Assembly (NCBI GenBank): GCA_022566735.1 | Contig: JADFIG010000006.1 | Location: forward strand, 65,119 to 129,118 | Reading direction: 5' to 3' | Origin: Pseudomonadota bacterium | GTDB taxonomy: Bacteria; Pseudomonadota; Gammaproteobacteria; Burkholderiales; Burkholderiaceae_C | DNA length: 64,000 nt | Shown here: positions 49,016 through 57,329 of the stretch, piece after piece | Layout: every line of letters begins with the position of its first letter | How positions within the stretch are numbered: position 1 is the stretch's first letter | The notes under the pieces: generated by a model | Told to the model about the DNA's origin: nothing | The model's input: the letters and a program-made list of their open reading frames with translations, nothing else | Databases searched by the model: none | Made by a program: the position numbers and the translations under genes

Positions 49016-50366
49016 ATGCGGCTTTCAGCTTGGTGTCGTAGTGGTAGGTTCTGTAGTTCGGGCCGTTGTAGTTGTAGGCGATCTGTGCCCAGTCCTTGGC
49101 CTTGATGGCGTCCCACAGGGACATGCCCTTGCCCGCTTTCTTGTTGTGTGGGTCTTTCCATGGGGCAGGCATTTTTCGGATGAAGGCGGCCATCAGGCTC
49201 AATTGATGAGCCTCTGATCTGCACACCTTCCCAACGAAGGTCATCGCATCTTTGGTGCCACACAGCCCAAAGTTGTCCCCCATGATCTGGAACTTGCCCC
49301 AGGAACATGCGCGCAGCGCCGCGTCGGCATCCAGGCGATGGGCGTTGATCAGGCGCAGGTAGGCGCTGGCGAAATCCGAATAAATGTCGGAGGGCCGCAC
49401 CTTGCCGTCCTGCATCGCTGTGTCCGCGTGGCCCAGCAAGGACTTCTTGCGATACGGCGCTGGCCACGAGATGTCGGGGTGGGAGGCGTCGTGGCGACCT
49501 TGGGTGAGCCGGCTGAAGTAATGGCGCTCGAACAGCAGGGCGGGGATGTGCGCGCCGTCGCCCTGGTTGAGCCGCCAGAACGATGGCCTGCCACCGCTTT
49601 CCACCACGGCGAAGGCTTTGAGAACCGCTGATTCACACCCCAGTTCCTGGGCAAGGTTGCTCCAGTCGTTCTCCGTGATCTCGCCGCCGGTGTAGGTTCC
49701 GAACAAGTTCAACAAATCCTGCGGGATGTCCACCGTCAGCGTCACGATCGGCTCGCCGCGGGCACCCCGCGTGCGCTGGCTGTGGACCGCAGGGTTGTTC
49801 TTGCTGGGGGTTCCCCTGGCGGGGCCTGGGGGTGGCGCTTGGGGCCCGACGGATGGCGGTGTGGGGGCTGCGGGTGACGCGGGCGCAACGGAGGCGGCAT
49901 CGCGCGGGAGTTCCTGTGTCTTGCCAGGCGTGACAAGCGCGTTGCTGACCAGGGTCACGAGTTTGTGGCCCAGCTCAGAGGCGACCTGGGCGGCCTGCTG
50001 CCACGTGCCATCCACGCCATGCACCCAGACCTTGATGTCGGTGCGATGGCTGGCGGTGACGACCGTGGGGACCAGGCCATTCTGGTCGGTGGCGCCTTGC
50101 CGCACGCGCCCATCGAACTCGATGCGATAGCGCAGGTTCTGGATGGGGTGTCGCAGGGCGTCCAGGAACAGCACGCTGACGCCGAAGGCCGAGGCTTCGG
50201 ACAGGTACAGCGTTTGGCCGACGCGCAGCCGATGGGCGTCTTTGAGGGCGTTGATGCGTTGGAGGTCCGCCGTGCTGCGTCCGCACCGGTTGGCGATCCC
50301 GCTCAGGGTGTCGCCACGCCGCACGAAGTAAGGGTCACTCGGTTGAGGAGTTGGCGCATCACGCAT
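48987..50366 (-). CDS. T6SS-type effector: LysM domain plus N-acetylmuramidase
   Basis: This is a 459-residue protein. The ATG at 50366 overlaps the vgrG stop and has GGAG 6 bp upstream. A LysM peptidoglycan-binding motif (about 10-58, YFVRRGDTLSGIANRCG) is followed by a beta region, a Pro/Ala linker (about 155-205), and a C-terminal lysozyme-like domain (about 235-455) of the N-acetylmuramidase/DUF3380 type. The probable catalytic Glu lies in AVVESGGRPSF, and SWGKFQIMG and YNGPNY are family motifs. No signal peptide is present, as expected for a cargo of VgrG. It would cleave the glycan chains of target cells. Confidence 0.9.
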   Translation of the reverse strand: MRDAPTPQPSDPYFVRRGDTLSGIANRCGRSTADLQRINALKDAHRLRVGQTLYLSEASAFGVSVLFLDALRHPIQNLRYRIEFDGRVRQGATDQNGLVPTVVTASHRTDIKVWVHGVDGTWQQAAQVASELGHKLVTLVSNALVTPGKTQELPRDAASVAPASPAAPTPPSVGPQAPPPGPARGTPSKNNPAVHSQRTRGARGEPIVTLTVDIPQDLLNLFGTYTGGEITENDWSNLAQELGCESAVLKAFAVVESGGRPSFWRLNQGDGAHIPALLFERHYFSRLTQGRHDASHPDISWPAPYRKKSLLGHADTAMQDGKVRPSDIYSDFASAYLRLINAHRLDADAALRACSWGKFQIMGDNFGLCGTKDAMTFVGKVCRSEAHQLSLMAAFIRKMPAPWKDPHNKKAGKGMSLWDAIKAKDWAQIAYNYNGPNYRTYHYDTKLKAAYEALKKSPA

Positions 50367-53325
50367 CGTCATCTCCGGGACTGTCTGCTTCGCTGTCCGG
50401 TCTGGCGGGAAAGGCGAGGTCGATGGATTCTTCAATCTGCCAGGCCGGGCCCGCATGGCGTTGCCAGTAACCGAGCTCGGTGATCCGATCGGCGGTGGCG
50501 GTCACTGTGGGGCTGAGGTCCTGGGGGCGCGAACCTGTGGCCAGCGGGTGTGGCCCGGCGTAGGCGGTGGTGTCAGCCCCCAGGCGGAAAGGCAGCCAGT
50601 CATCGGGCCAGTCGGTGTGGCTCAAGGCTTCGCCAAATGCCATGGCTGGGGCGGTGCCCCGCAGGGGCAGCGGCGAAGGCGTGGGCAGGTGCAGGTCGTC
50701 TCTGCGCCCGCTGCCTCCGCCCGCCAACTCTTTCGCGCTGCCTCGAAACCTCGCCGCCCCGCTCGTGCCCAGCTCGATGTTGCCGCCGTCGATCAGCAGG
50801 TAGCTGCCCGCGCCGTTGAGGACGATGCGCTGCGGGGCACTGAGGTGCACGCTGGCCTGGGTGCTTTGCATGTCCACCGCCTGCTTGGCCGTGATGTTCA
50901 GGGCGGCGCTCTGGGCCTGCACGTTGACGTTGCCGCTGGCCGCATGCAGGCGGATGCCGGTGTCCTGGGCGGGGTGTGGCGGGTCACTGGCCTGCCCCCG
51001 CGTGAACAGGCCGATGCCGTCCTTGGCGGCCCAGGCGTGGTGGCGTTGGGCGAGCAACTGGGTGCTTTGCCCGCTGGTCAGGGTGAGGTGCTGGCCGCAG
51101 CCCAGCACGGTGTGCGCGGGCGTGGCGCTGTGCACATCGGCCGCGGCGCTGAGGACGAGGTCCGGGCGCCCGGTGGTGGCGATGCTGCCGTGGTCGGAGG
51201 TGGCGCTGGCGCCCAGGCTGCTCAGCGTGGCCTGCAGGGCCTGCCGGGCGGGCAGCTGCGCTGGCGTGGCCTCGCCGGGCAGCTGCGTGTGCTGGGCCTG
51301 CGCGTGGGTGTGCAGAGCCTGCAGCAGCTCGGCATGGGCCTGCAATTGCGCGCGGGCTTCGCGGGTGTCGGCGGGTTGGGCCTGGGCGGTGGTGCCTCCG
51401 GGCTGGGGGTGGGTGCTCAGGTGCAGGCCGCGGCCCGCGCGCAGGGCCGCCTGGGCCTGGGTGTGCAGCTCCAGGCCGTGGCCGCGTGCTCGCAAGCGCT
51501 GGTTGCCGTCTTGCTGGAGCAGGTGGCCCATCTGAAGCCAGCTTTGCGCCTGGGTGGTGTGCAGCATCACACGGCCCTGGCCGGCGGTGTCGTCCATCAC
51601 CAGCTGGTTGTGGCCGCCCCCGCCGGAGCGGGAGGTGGCCAGGCTCTGGCTGCGCAGGCCGCTCAGGGTGGCGGCGTGGGCGTTGCCGCTGAACCAGGCG
51701 GGCGCATTGCCCGTGGCGGTGGCGGCGCCCGAAGCCACCGCATTGCCTGGCGCGTCGGCCAGGCCCCGTCCGTTGTAGACGGCGCCGAGCACCACGGGCC
51801 GGTCGATGTCGCCATCCAGGAAGGTCACGACCACCTCCTGGCCCAGGCGGGGGATGAACACGCCGCCCCAGTTGTCGCCTGCCCAGGCCTGGGCCACGCG
51901 CACCCAGGTGCCGCAGGCCTCGCTGGCCGGGGCGTTGCAGCGCTCGGGGGCAGTGGGGTGGGTCAGGCGGTGGCTGCTGTGGGTGCCGCGCTGCCAGTGG
52001 AATTGCACCTTGATGCGGCCGTCGCGGTCGGTGTGGGTGGCCTGATCAGATCGGCCCAGGCCGACCACGATGGCGGTCTGCACGCCGGGCGCGAGGGGCT
52101 TGGGCGGGGTGGCCATGCGCACGGGGACCTGGCTGCGCTGGGCCAGCACGCGGGCCTGGTAGATCGGCTCGTCGCTGCCGTTGGCGTGCCGGTGCGGTGA
52201 GGGGGTGTGGCCGTGCGCACGGTGACCTGGCTGCGCCACATCGATGTTGTTGCGGGCGGTGTGCGTCACGCGCAGCACGACGAACTCATCGCGGTCGGGG
52301 CGGCCGCTGTGCTGTGGGTGGTCGCTCAGCGTGAAGGTGGTGGCGGGCGCGAGGGTGCGCACCGTGCCCAGGCCTTCGAACTGCTTGCGCAGGGCTTGCC
52401 GGGCGTCGAGCTGGAGGCGGGCATGGCGCTCGGCCTCGGCCGCGCTGGCATGGACATACGCGCCGGGCTGCGTGCGCAGCGTCAGGGAGTGGGTCTGCCC
52501 GTGGGCCGCGTCGACCTCGGCGAGGGCAGCATGGTTGCGCACCTGGCGGTGGTCCCAGCTGGCGGTGTGCAGGGCGGTGGGGCCCAGGCGGCGCACGCCG
52601 CTCCAGCGCGTGAGGCTGTCTTCCGCCAGGGTGGCGCCGGACTGGGTGCAGCGCACCCGGGGCTGGGCGTTCGGCGCAAAGGCCTGGGGGTGGTCGGCGA
52701 TGACCACGGTGTGCTGGCCCAGCGTCCCGCCTTCGGCGCTGTGCTCGACCCAGGCGAACAGGCCTTCTTCCGCCCACAGCCGGGACAGGAAGGCCAGGTC
52801 GGATTCGTGCCACTGCGTGCACAGCGAGCGGCGGGGCAGGGCGTCGCGCCGGGCCACGTCGATGCGCCAGGCGGGCTGCAGCGCGCCCTGGCCCTGGTGG
52901 TCGGCAAACACGGCTTCGGTGATGTCCAGCACGTCCATGTCCTGGAAGACCCAGGCCTGGACGCGCAGGCCCAGCCAGTGCAGCCAGGGGTCGATGTGCA
53001 GGCGCCAGCGCGTCAGGCCGCCATCGGCCCCCAGGCAGGCGATGTGGCTGATGTGGCCGTGGAACGGGCGCCAGCCCTGGGTGGTCTGCCACTCCAGCCG
53101 TGCGGCCTGGCCCAGCAGCCCGGCGGGGTCCAGGTCGGTGCGCGGGCTCAGGGCCGTGAGGGCGATGTGGCAGCCGGCCTGCAGGGGTGCTTCGGCACAG
53201 GGCAGCAGGCCCTCGTGGAGTGTGAGGCGCTCGGCCAGCAGGGCGTCGGGGCCCAGCGGGGTGTGCAGGCGCAGCAGGCGGGTGCGCTGGTCCGGCGCGA
53301 ACGGGATGCCGCTGAGGTCGGTCAT
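50359..53325 (-). CDS. vgrG: Type VI secretion tip protein VgrG with DUF2345 tail
   Basis: This is a 988-residue protein. The N-terminal gp27/gp5-like VgrG core (about 1-600) contains WHESDLAFLSRLWAEEGLFAWVEH, the OB-fold segment DGRIKVQFHWQRG, and WVRVAQAWAGDNWG with IPRLGQEVVVTFLDGDIDRP. A region with His/Gln/Ala-rich helices (about 640-720) follows, and then a DUF2345 domain (about 730-930) of short beta repeats. VgrG trimers cap the T6SS needle. It is the first gene of a three-gene effector cassette. No other T6SS component lies in the window, so it is an orphan or satellite VgrG. Confidence 0.95.
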   Translation of the reverse strand: MTDLSGIPFAPDQRTRLLRLHTPLGPDALLAERLTLHEGLLPCAEAPLQAGCHIALTALSPRTDLDPAGLLGQAARLEWQTTQGWRPFHGHISHIACLGADGGLTRWRLHIDPWLHWLGLRVQAWVFQDMDVLDITEAVFADHQGQGALQPAWRIDVARRDALPRRSLCTQWHESDLAFLSRLWAEEGLFAWVEHSAEGGTLGQHTVVIADHPQAFAPNAQPRVRCTQSGATLAEDSLTRWSGVRRLGPTALHTASWDHRQVRNHAALAEVDAAHGQTHSLTLRTQPGAYVHASAAEAERHARLQLDARQALRKQFEGLGTVRTLAPATTFTLSDHPQHSGRPDRDEFVVLRVTHTARNNIDVAQPGHRAHGHTPSPHRHANGSDEPIYQARVLAQRSQVPVRMATPPKPLAPGVQTAIVVGLGRSDQATHTDRDGRIKVQFHWQRGTHSSHRLTHPTAPERCNAPASEACGTWVRVAQAWAGDNWGGVFIPRLGQEVVVTFLDGDIDRPVVLGAVYNGRGLADAPGNAVASGAATATGNAPAWFSGNAHAATLSGLRSQSLATSRSGGGGHNQLVMDDTAGQGRVMLHTTQAQSWLQMGHLLQQDGNQRLRARGHGLELHTQAQAALRAGRGLHLSTHPQPGGTTAQAQPADTREARAQLQAHAELLQALHTHAQAQHTQLPGEATPAQLPARQALQATLSSLGASATSDHGSIATTGRPDLVLSAAADVHSATPAHTVLGCGQHLTLTSGQSTQLLAQRHHAWAAKDGIGLFTRGQASDPPHPAQDTGIRLHAASGNVNVQAQSAALNITAKQAVDMQSTQASVHLSAPQRIVLNGAGSYLLIDGGNIELGTSGAARFRGSAKELAGGGSGRRDDLHLPTPSPLPLRGTAPAMAFGEALSHTDWPDDWLPFRLGADTTAYAGPHPLATGSRPQDLSPTVTATADRITELGYWQRHAGPAWQIEESIDLAFPARPDSEADSPGDDDA

Positions 53326-53512
53326 GGGAGGTCCCTGATGTGGCCCGGCCGGGGTCAGGCGCCACCGGCCGTGGTGCCCGGCAAGTTAGCGCAAAAGCCG
53401 CCGCTGCCGCGCGCCGCTCCCCCGCATGGGGGCCTTCTGCGCCCCATCAAAGTGCAAGCATTTGTGAGGTGGGTGGGCCGGGGCGGTGCGGTCCATGGGC
53501 CGTCCGGCCGGG

Positions 53513-53540
53513 TTGACAGGCGGCGGTGCTTTGGCACACT
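53513..53540 (+). promoter_or_regulatory. Possible sigma-70 promoter overlapping the sigma-54 site
   Basis: A perfect -35 TTGACA (53513-53518) lies 16 bp before CACACT (53535-53540), which matches the -10 consensus at only three positions. It could give low constitutive transcription, or be chance. Confidence 0.35.
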
Positions 53541-53548
53541 GGTTGCAA
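53531..53548 (+). promoter_or_regulatory. Sigma-54 (RpoN) promoter for the puu operon
   Basis: TTGGCACACTGGTTGCAA has the -24 GG (53533-53534) and -12 GC (53545-53546) separated by exactly 10 bp. It matches the consensus TGGCAC and TTGCA halves in full. Transcription would start near 53558, only about two bases before the puuD ATG, so the mRNA may be almost leaderless. It overlaps a possible sigma-70 promoter. An activator site is not identified. Confidence 0.7.
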
Positions 53549-53559
53549 CGCAAGGTGTC

Positions 53560-54396
53560 ATGGGTTCGAAATTGAGTCACGCACCGCGGGTGCTGGTGCC
53601 CTCGTGTCAGAGGGTGCTGGGCCGCCATCCCTTCCATGTCGTGGGCAGGAAATACGTCGAGGCGGTGCGCCTGGCGGGGGCCGTGCCATTGATGGTGCCG
53701 GGCGCCACCGAGGCCGAGTTGCCGGCCCTGCTGGACATCACCGACGGGGTCTTGCTGACCGGCTCGCCTTCCAACGTCCACCCGGCGCACTTTGACGAAG
53801 ACGTGCTGGACGAGGCCCTGCCGCTGGACGCGGAGCGCGATGCCTGGACGCTGGCCCTCATCCGCGCGGCGCTGGCGCGGGGCATCCCGCTGCTGGGCAT
53901 CTGCCGGGGCCTGCAGGAGGTCAACGTGGCCCTGGGCGGCTCCCTGCACCAGGCCGTGCACCGCCAGCCGGGTTTCATGGACCACCGCGGCGACGGCACC
54001 TTGCCGGTGGCGCAGGAATATGGCCAGGCCCATCCGGTGCTCATCCAGCATGGCGGCGTGCTCGACCCGATCTTGCGGGGCCTGCCCGAGGGCGTCCGCC
54101 GCGGCGATCAGGTCATGGTCAACAGCCTGCACGGCCAGGGCGTCAAGCGCCTGGCGCAGGGGCTGCGCGTGGAGGCCATCGCCCCCGATGGCGTGGTCGA
54201 GGCCTTCAGCCAGCCCGGCGGGGGCTTCAACCTGTGCCTGCAGTGGCACCCCGAGTGGCTGGCCGCGGACAACCCGGTGTCCCTGCGCATCTTCCAGGCC
54301 TTTGGCGAGGCCTGCCGCGCCCACCAGGCGGCCCGGGAGCGGTGCTCGCCGCCCTGTCCTCCGATGTCTTCCTCACCGCCCGCCACGTCGGGTTGA
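53560..54396 (+). CDS. puuD: Gamma-glutamyl-gamma-aminobutyrate hydrolase
   Basis: This is a 278-residue class I glutamine-amidotransferase-fold enzyme of the PuuD type, which releases GABA from gamma-Glu-GABA. The catalytic nucleophile is Cys115 in GICRGLQEVNVALGG, with His230 and Glu232 in LQWHPEW. HPAHFDE and HRGDGTLPVAQEYG-type segments fit the family. The ATG at 53560 gives a normal N-terminus; the frame is open upstream but only as antisense of vgrG. It is followed 32 bp later by puuA, matching the pathway order. Confidence 0.92.
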   Translation: MGSKLSHAPRVLVPSCQRVLGRHPFHVVGRKYVEAVRLAGAVPLMVPGATEAELPALLDITDGVLLTGSPSNVHPAHFDEDVLDEALPLDAERDAWTLALIRAALARGIPLLGICRGLQEVNVALGGSLHQAVHRQPGFMDHRGDGTLPVAQEYGQAHPVLIQHGGVLDPILRGLPEGVRRGDQVMVNSLHGQGVKRLAQGLRVEAIAPDGVVEAFSQPGGGFNLCLQWHPEWLAADNPVSLRIFQAFGEACRAHQAARERCSPPCPPMSSSPPATSG

Positions 54397-54428
54397 GTCC
54401 ACGGTTTCCGCAACCCACCAGGTGCCCC

Positions 54429-55796
54429 ATGCCCAACAAGGTCCCCGGCAGTTTCAGCGAACTGGAGCAATGGCTCAATGAGCGGCGGGTCACCGAGATC
54501 GAGTGCCTGGTGCCCGACCTGACCGGGGTGGCGCGGGGCAAGATCCTGCCGCGCGAGAAGTTCACCGAAGACCGCGGCATGCGCCTGCCCGAAGGCATCG
54601 TCGCCATCGGCGTGACGGGGGAGTTCCCGGCCAGCGGGCCGTACTACGACGTGATCGGGCCGACCGACCGCGACATGCACCTGCAGCCCGACCCGGCCAC
54701 GGTGCGCATCGTGCCCTGGGCCAGCGACCCGACGGCCCAGGTCATCCACGACTGCTTCGACCGCGAAGGGCGGCTCATCCCCTACGCGCCGCGCTCGGTG
54801 CTCAGGCGCGTCTGCCAGCTCTATGCCGACCAGGGCTGGTCGCCGGTGGTGGCGCCGGAGCTGGAGTTCTACCTGATCGAGCGCAGCACCGACCCCAACA
54901 CGCCCTTGCGGCCGCCGCGGGGGCGCAGCGGGCGGGCGGAGACCTCGCGCCAGGCCTATTCCATCGACGCGGTCAACGAGTTCGATCCGCTGTTCGAAGA
55001 CATCTACGCCTACTGCGAGCAGATGGAGCTCAACGTCGACACCCTGATCCACGAGGTCGGCGCCGGGCAGATGGAGATCAACTTCTTCCACGACCATCCG
55101 CTGGGCCTGGCCGACGAGGTGTTTTTCTTCAAGCGCACCATCCGCGAGGCCGCGCTGCGCCACGAGATGTACGCCACCTTCATGGCCAAGCCCATGGCCA
55201 ACGAGCCCGGCAGCGCCATGCATGTGCACCACAGCATCAACGACGTGGCCACCGGGCGCAACCTGTTCAGCAACGCCGATGGCAGCCCGTCCCGGGCCTT
55301 CTACTGGTTCATCGGCGGCTTGCAGCGCTACGTGCCCGCGGCCATGGCCCTGTTCGCGCCGTACGTGAACAGCTACCGCCGCCTGGTGCGCTCGAACGCG
55401 GCGCCCATCAACATCCAGTGGGGTGTGGACAACCGCACCGTGGGCATCCGCGCGCCGGTGGCCACGCCCGCGTCGCGCCGCATCGAGAACCGTGTCATCG
55501 GGGCCGATGCCAACCCCTACGTGGCCCTGGCCGCCACCCTGGCCTGCGGCTACCTGGGCATGACACGGCAGATCGATCCCACGCCGGAGTGCCGCGGCGA
55601 TGCCTACCTCGGCGATTACCAACTGCCCCGCAGCCTGGGCGAGGCCCTGGCGCTGTTGCGCGACCAGGCCGATCTGGCCGAGGTGCTGGGCCAGGACTTC
55701 GTGACCATCTACAGCGAGATCAAGGAAGTCGAGCACGCCGAGTTCATGAAGGTGATTTCGCCGTGGGAGCGCGAGCACCTGCTGCTGCACGTCTGA
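54429..55796 (+). CDS. puuA: Gamma-glutamylputrescine synthetase (glutamine synthetase family)
   Basis: This is a 455-residue type-I glutamine-synthetase-like ligase. ATP- and metal-binding motifs are visible: APELEFYLIER, EVGAGQMEINFFHDHP, GSAMHVHHSI, and NRTVGIRAPVATPASRRIENR. Between two puu/spu genes, it is best called PuuA, which joins glutamate to putrescine, rather than GlnA. It lacks the GlnA adenylylation-site region. The ATG at 54429 is preceded by AGGTG. The aminotransferase gene starts 15 bp after the stop. Confidence 0.92.
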   Translation: MPNKVPGSFSELEQWLNERRVTEIECLVPDLTGVARGKILPREKFTEDRGMRLPEGIVAIGVTGEFPASGPYYDVIGPTDRDMHLQPDPATVRIVPWASDPTAQVIHDCFDREGRLIPYAPRSVLRRVCQLYADQGWSPVVAPELEFYLIERSTDPNTPLRPPRGRSGRAETSRQAYSIDAVNEFDPLFEDIYAYCEQMELNVDTLIHEVGAGQMEINFFHDHPLGLADEVFFFKRTIREAALRHEMYATFMAKPMANEPGSAMHVHHSINDVATGRNLFSNADGSPSRAFYWFIGGLQRYVPAAMALFAPYVNSYRRLVRSNAAPINIQWGVDNRTVGIRAPVATPASRRIENRVIGADANPYVALAATLACGYLGMTRQIDPTPECRGDAYLGDYQLPRSLGEALALLRDQADLAEVLGQDFVTIYSEIKEVEHAEFMKVISPWEREHLLLHV

Positions 55797-55811
55797 CCCC
55801 CAGGAGCCCCC

Positions 55812-57212
55812 ATGCCCCCCCAGTTCGAACACAGCACCGCCGAGTGGCAGGCCCTGGACGCCGCCCACCACCTGCATCCCTTCACCGATTTCCAGGCCCT
55901 GGCGAAGAAGGGCACGCGCGTCATCGAGCGCGGTGAGGGCGTGTGGTTGTGGGACACCGATGGCCAGCGCATCTTCGATGCCATGAGCGGCCTGTGGTGC
56001 GTCAACGTGGGCTACGGACAGCAGGCGCTCATCGACGCGGCCACCGAGCAGTTGCGCCGCCTGCCGTTCTACAACTCCTTCTTCCAGACGACGACGCCGC
56101 CGGCCATCGCGCTGTCGCACAAGCTCGCGCAGATCAGCCCGCCGCAGTTCAACCATGTCTTCTACGGCAGCTCGGGCTCGGAGAGCAACGACACCGTGGT
56201 GCGCATGGTGCGTCGCCACTGGGACATCCTGGGGCAGCCGCAGCGCCAGACCATCATCAGCCGCTTCAATGCCTACCATGGCTCGACCATGGCAGGCGCC
56301 TCGCTGGGCGGCATGAAGGACATGCACGCGCAAGGCGGCCTGCCCATCCCCGGCATCGTGCACATCGACCAGCCCAGCTTCGCACTGCATGGCCGACCGG
56401 GCGAAAGCCGCGAGGCCTTCGGGCTGCGCGCCGCGCGCTGGCTGGAAGACAAGGTCGCCGAGGTGGGCGCGGACAAGGTGGCGGCCTTCATCGGCGAGCC
56501 GGTGCAGGGCGCGGGCGGCGTCATCATCCCGCCCGAAACGTACTGGCCGGAGATCCAGCGCATCTGCGATCGCCACGGCATCCTGCTGGTGTCCGACGAG
56601 GTCATCTGCGGCTTCGGGCGCACCGGGCACTGGTTTGGCTGCGAGCGCTTCGGCTTCCGGCCCGACCTCATGACCTTCGCCAAGGGCGTGACCTCAGGCT
56701 ACATCCCGCTGGGCGGGGTGATGGTGGGCGACCGCGTCGCCAAGGTGCTCATCGAGCAAGGCGGCGAGTTCAGCCACGGCTACACCTACAGCGGCCACCC
56801 GGTGGCCTGTGCGGTGGCGCTGGCCAACATCGACCTGATCGAGCGCGAGGGCCTGGTGCAACGCGTGCACGACGACACCGGCCCCTACCTGGCACAGCGC
56901 TTCGCCGAGCTGCTGGCGCACCCGCTGGTGGGCGAGGCCGAGACCTGCGGCATGCTGGGCGCGCTGCGCCTGGTGCGCCGCAAGGCGGAGGGCGACGCAC
57001 CGGCCCAGCCCTTCGACGCGGCCCTGGGCGTGGGCATGGTCTGCCGCGGCCATTGCTTCGACAACGGCCTGGTCATGCGCGCGGTGGGCGACCGCATGGT
57101 CGTGGCGCCGCCGCTGGTGATGACGCGCGAACTCATCGACGAGTTGATGACACGCATCGTCCGCTGTCTGGACCTCAGCTGGGCCGATTTGCAACAGCGT
57201 GGCTGGGTGTGA
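55812..57212 (+). CDS. spuC: Putrescine/omega-amino-acid aminotransferase (class III)
   Basis: This is a 466-residue PLP-dependent class III aminotransferase. The PLP lysine is Lys291 in MTFAKGVTSGY; also visible are GSSGSESNDTVVRMVRR, YHGSTMAGASLGG, and the PLP Asp in LLVSDEVICGFGRTG. Context with puuA, puuD and pot genes points to SpuC-like transfer of the amino group of putrescine (or a gamma-glutamyl derivative) to pyruvate or 2-oxoglutarate. The next gene begins 108-117 bp downstream behind a second promoter candidate. Confidence 0.9.
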   Translation: MPPQFEHSTAEWQALDAAHHLHPFTDFQALAKKGTRVIERGEGVWLWDTDGQRIFDAMSGLWCVNVGYGQQALIDAATEQLRRLPFYNSFFQTTTPPAIALSHKLAQISPPQFNHVFYGSSGSESNDTVVRMVRRHWDILGQPQRQTIISRFNAYHGSTMAGASLGGMKDMHAQGGLPIPGIVHIDQPSFALHGRPGESREAFGLRAARWLEDKVAEVGADKVAAFIGEPVQGAGGVIIPPETYWPEIQRICDRHGILLVSDEVICGFGRTGHWFGCERFGFRPDLMTFAKGVTSGYIPLGGVMVGDRVAKVLIEQGGEFSHGYTYSGHPVACAVALANIDLIEREGLVQRVHDDTGPYLAQRFAELLAHPLVGEAETCGMLGALRLVRRKAEGDAPAQPFDAALGVGMVCRGHCFDNGLVMRAVGDRMVVAPPLVMTRELIDELMTRIVRCLDLSWADLQQRGWV

Positions 57213-57256
57213 CTGGCCTTGCCGCGGTGCCCGAATTACAGTGGGATCGACGATGT

Positions 57257-57272
57257 CGGCCCGCGTCTTGCA
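57257..57272 (+). promoter_or_regulatory. Possible sigma-54 promoter upstream of potF
   Basis: CGGCCCGCGTCTTGCA has GG (57258-57259) and GC (57270-57271) with exact 10-bp spacing. The -12 half TTGCA is perfect and the -24 half matches five of seven positions. It would start transcription near 57283, about 47 bp before the potF start. Confidence 0.4.
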
Positions 57273-57329
57273 TGCGGTCCTGCCTGAAGCTGGCCCCGTG
57301 ATGCCCGTGCAGCCAAGGAGATGAAGACC

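Noticed and set aside
50455..52200. Plus-strand open frame of 581 residues inside vgrG
   Set aside because: Antisense to VgrG, with a Gly/Ala/Val/His-rich product and no recognisable domain.
48263..53325. Complete type VI secretion locus
   Set aside because: Only vgrG, an effector and a candidate immunity gene are present; no tss structural genes flank them.
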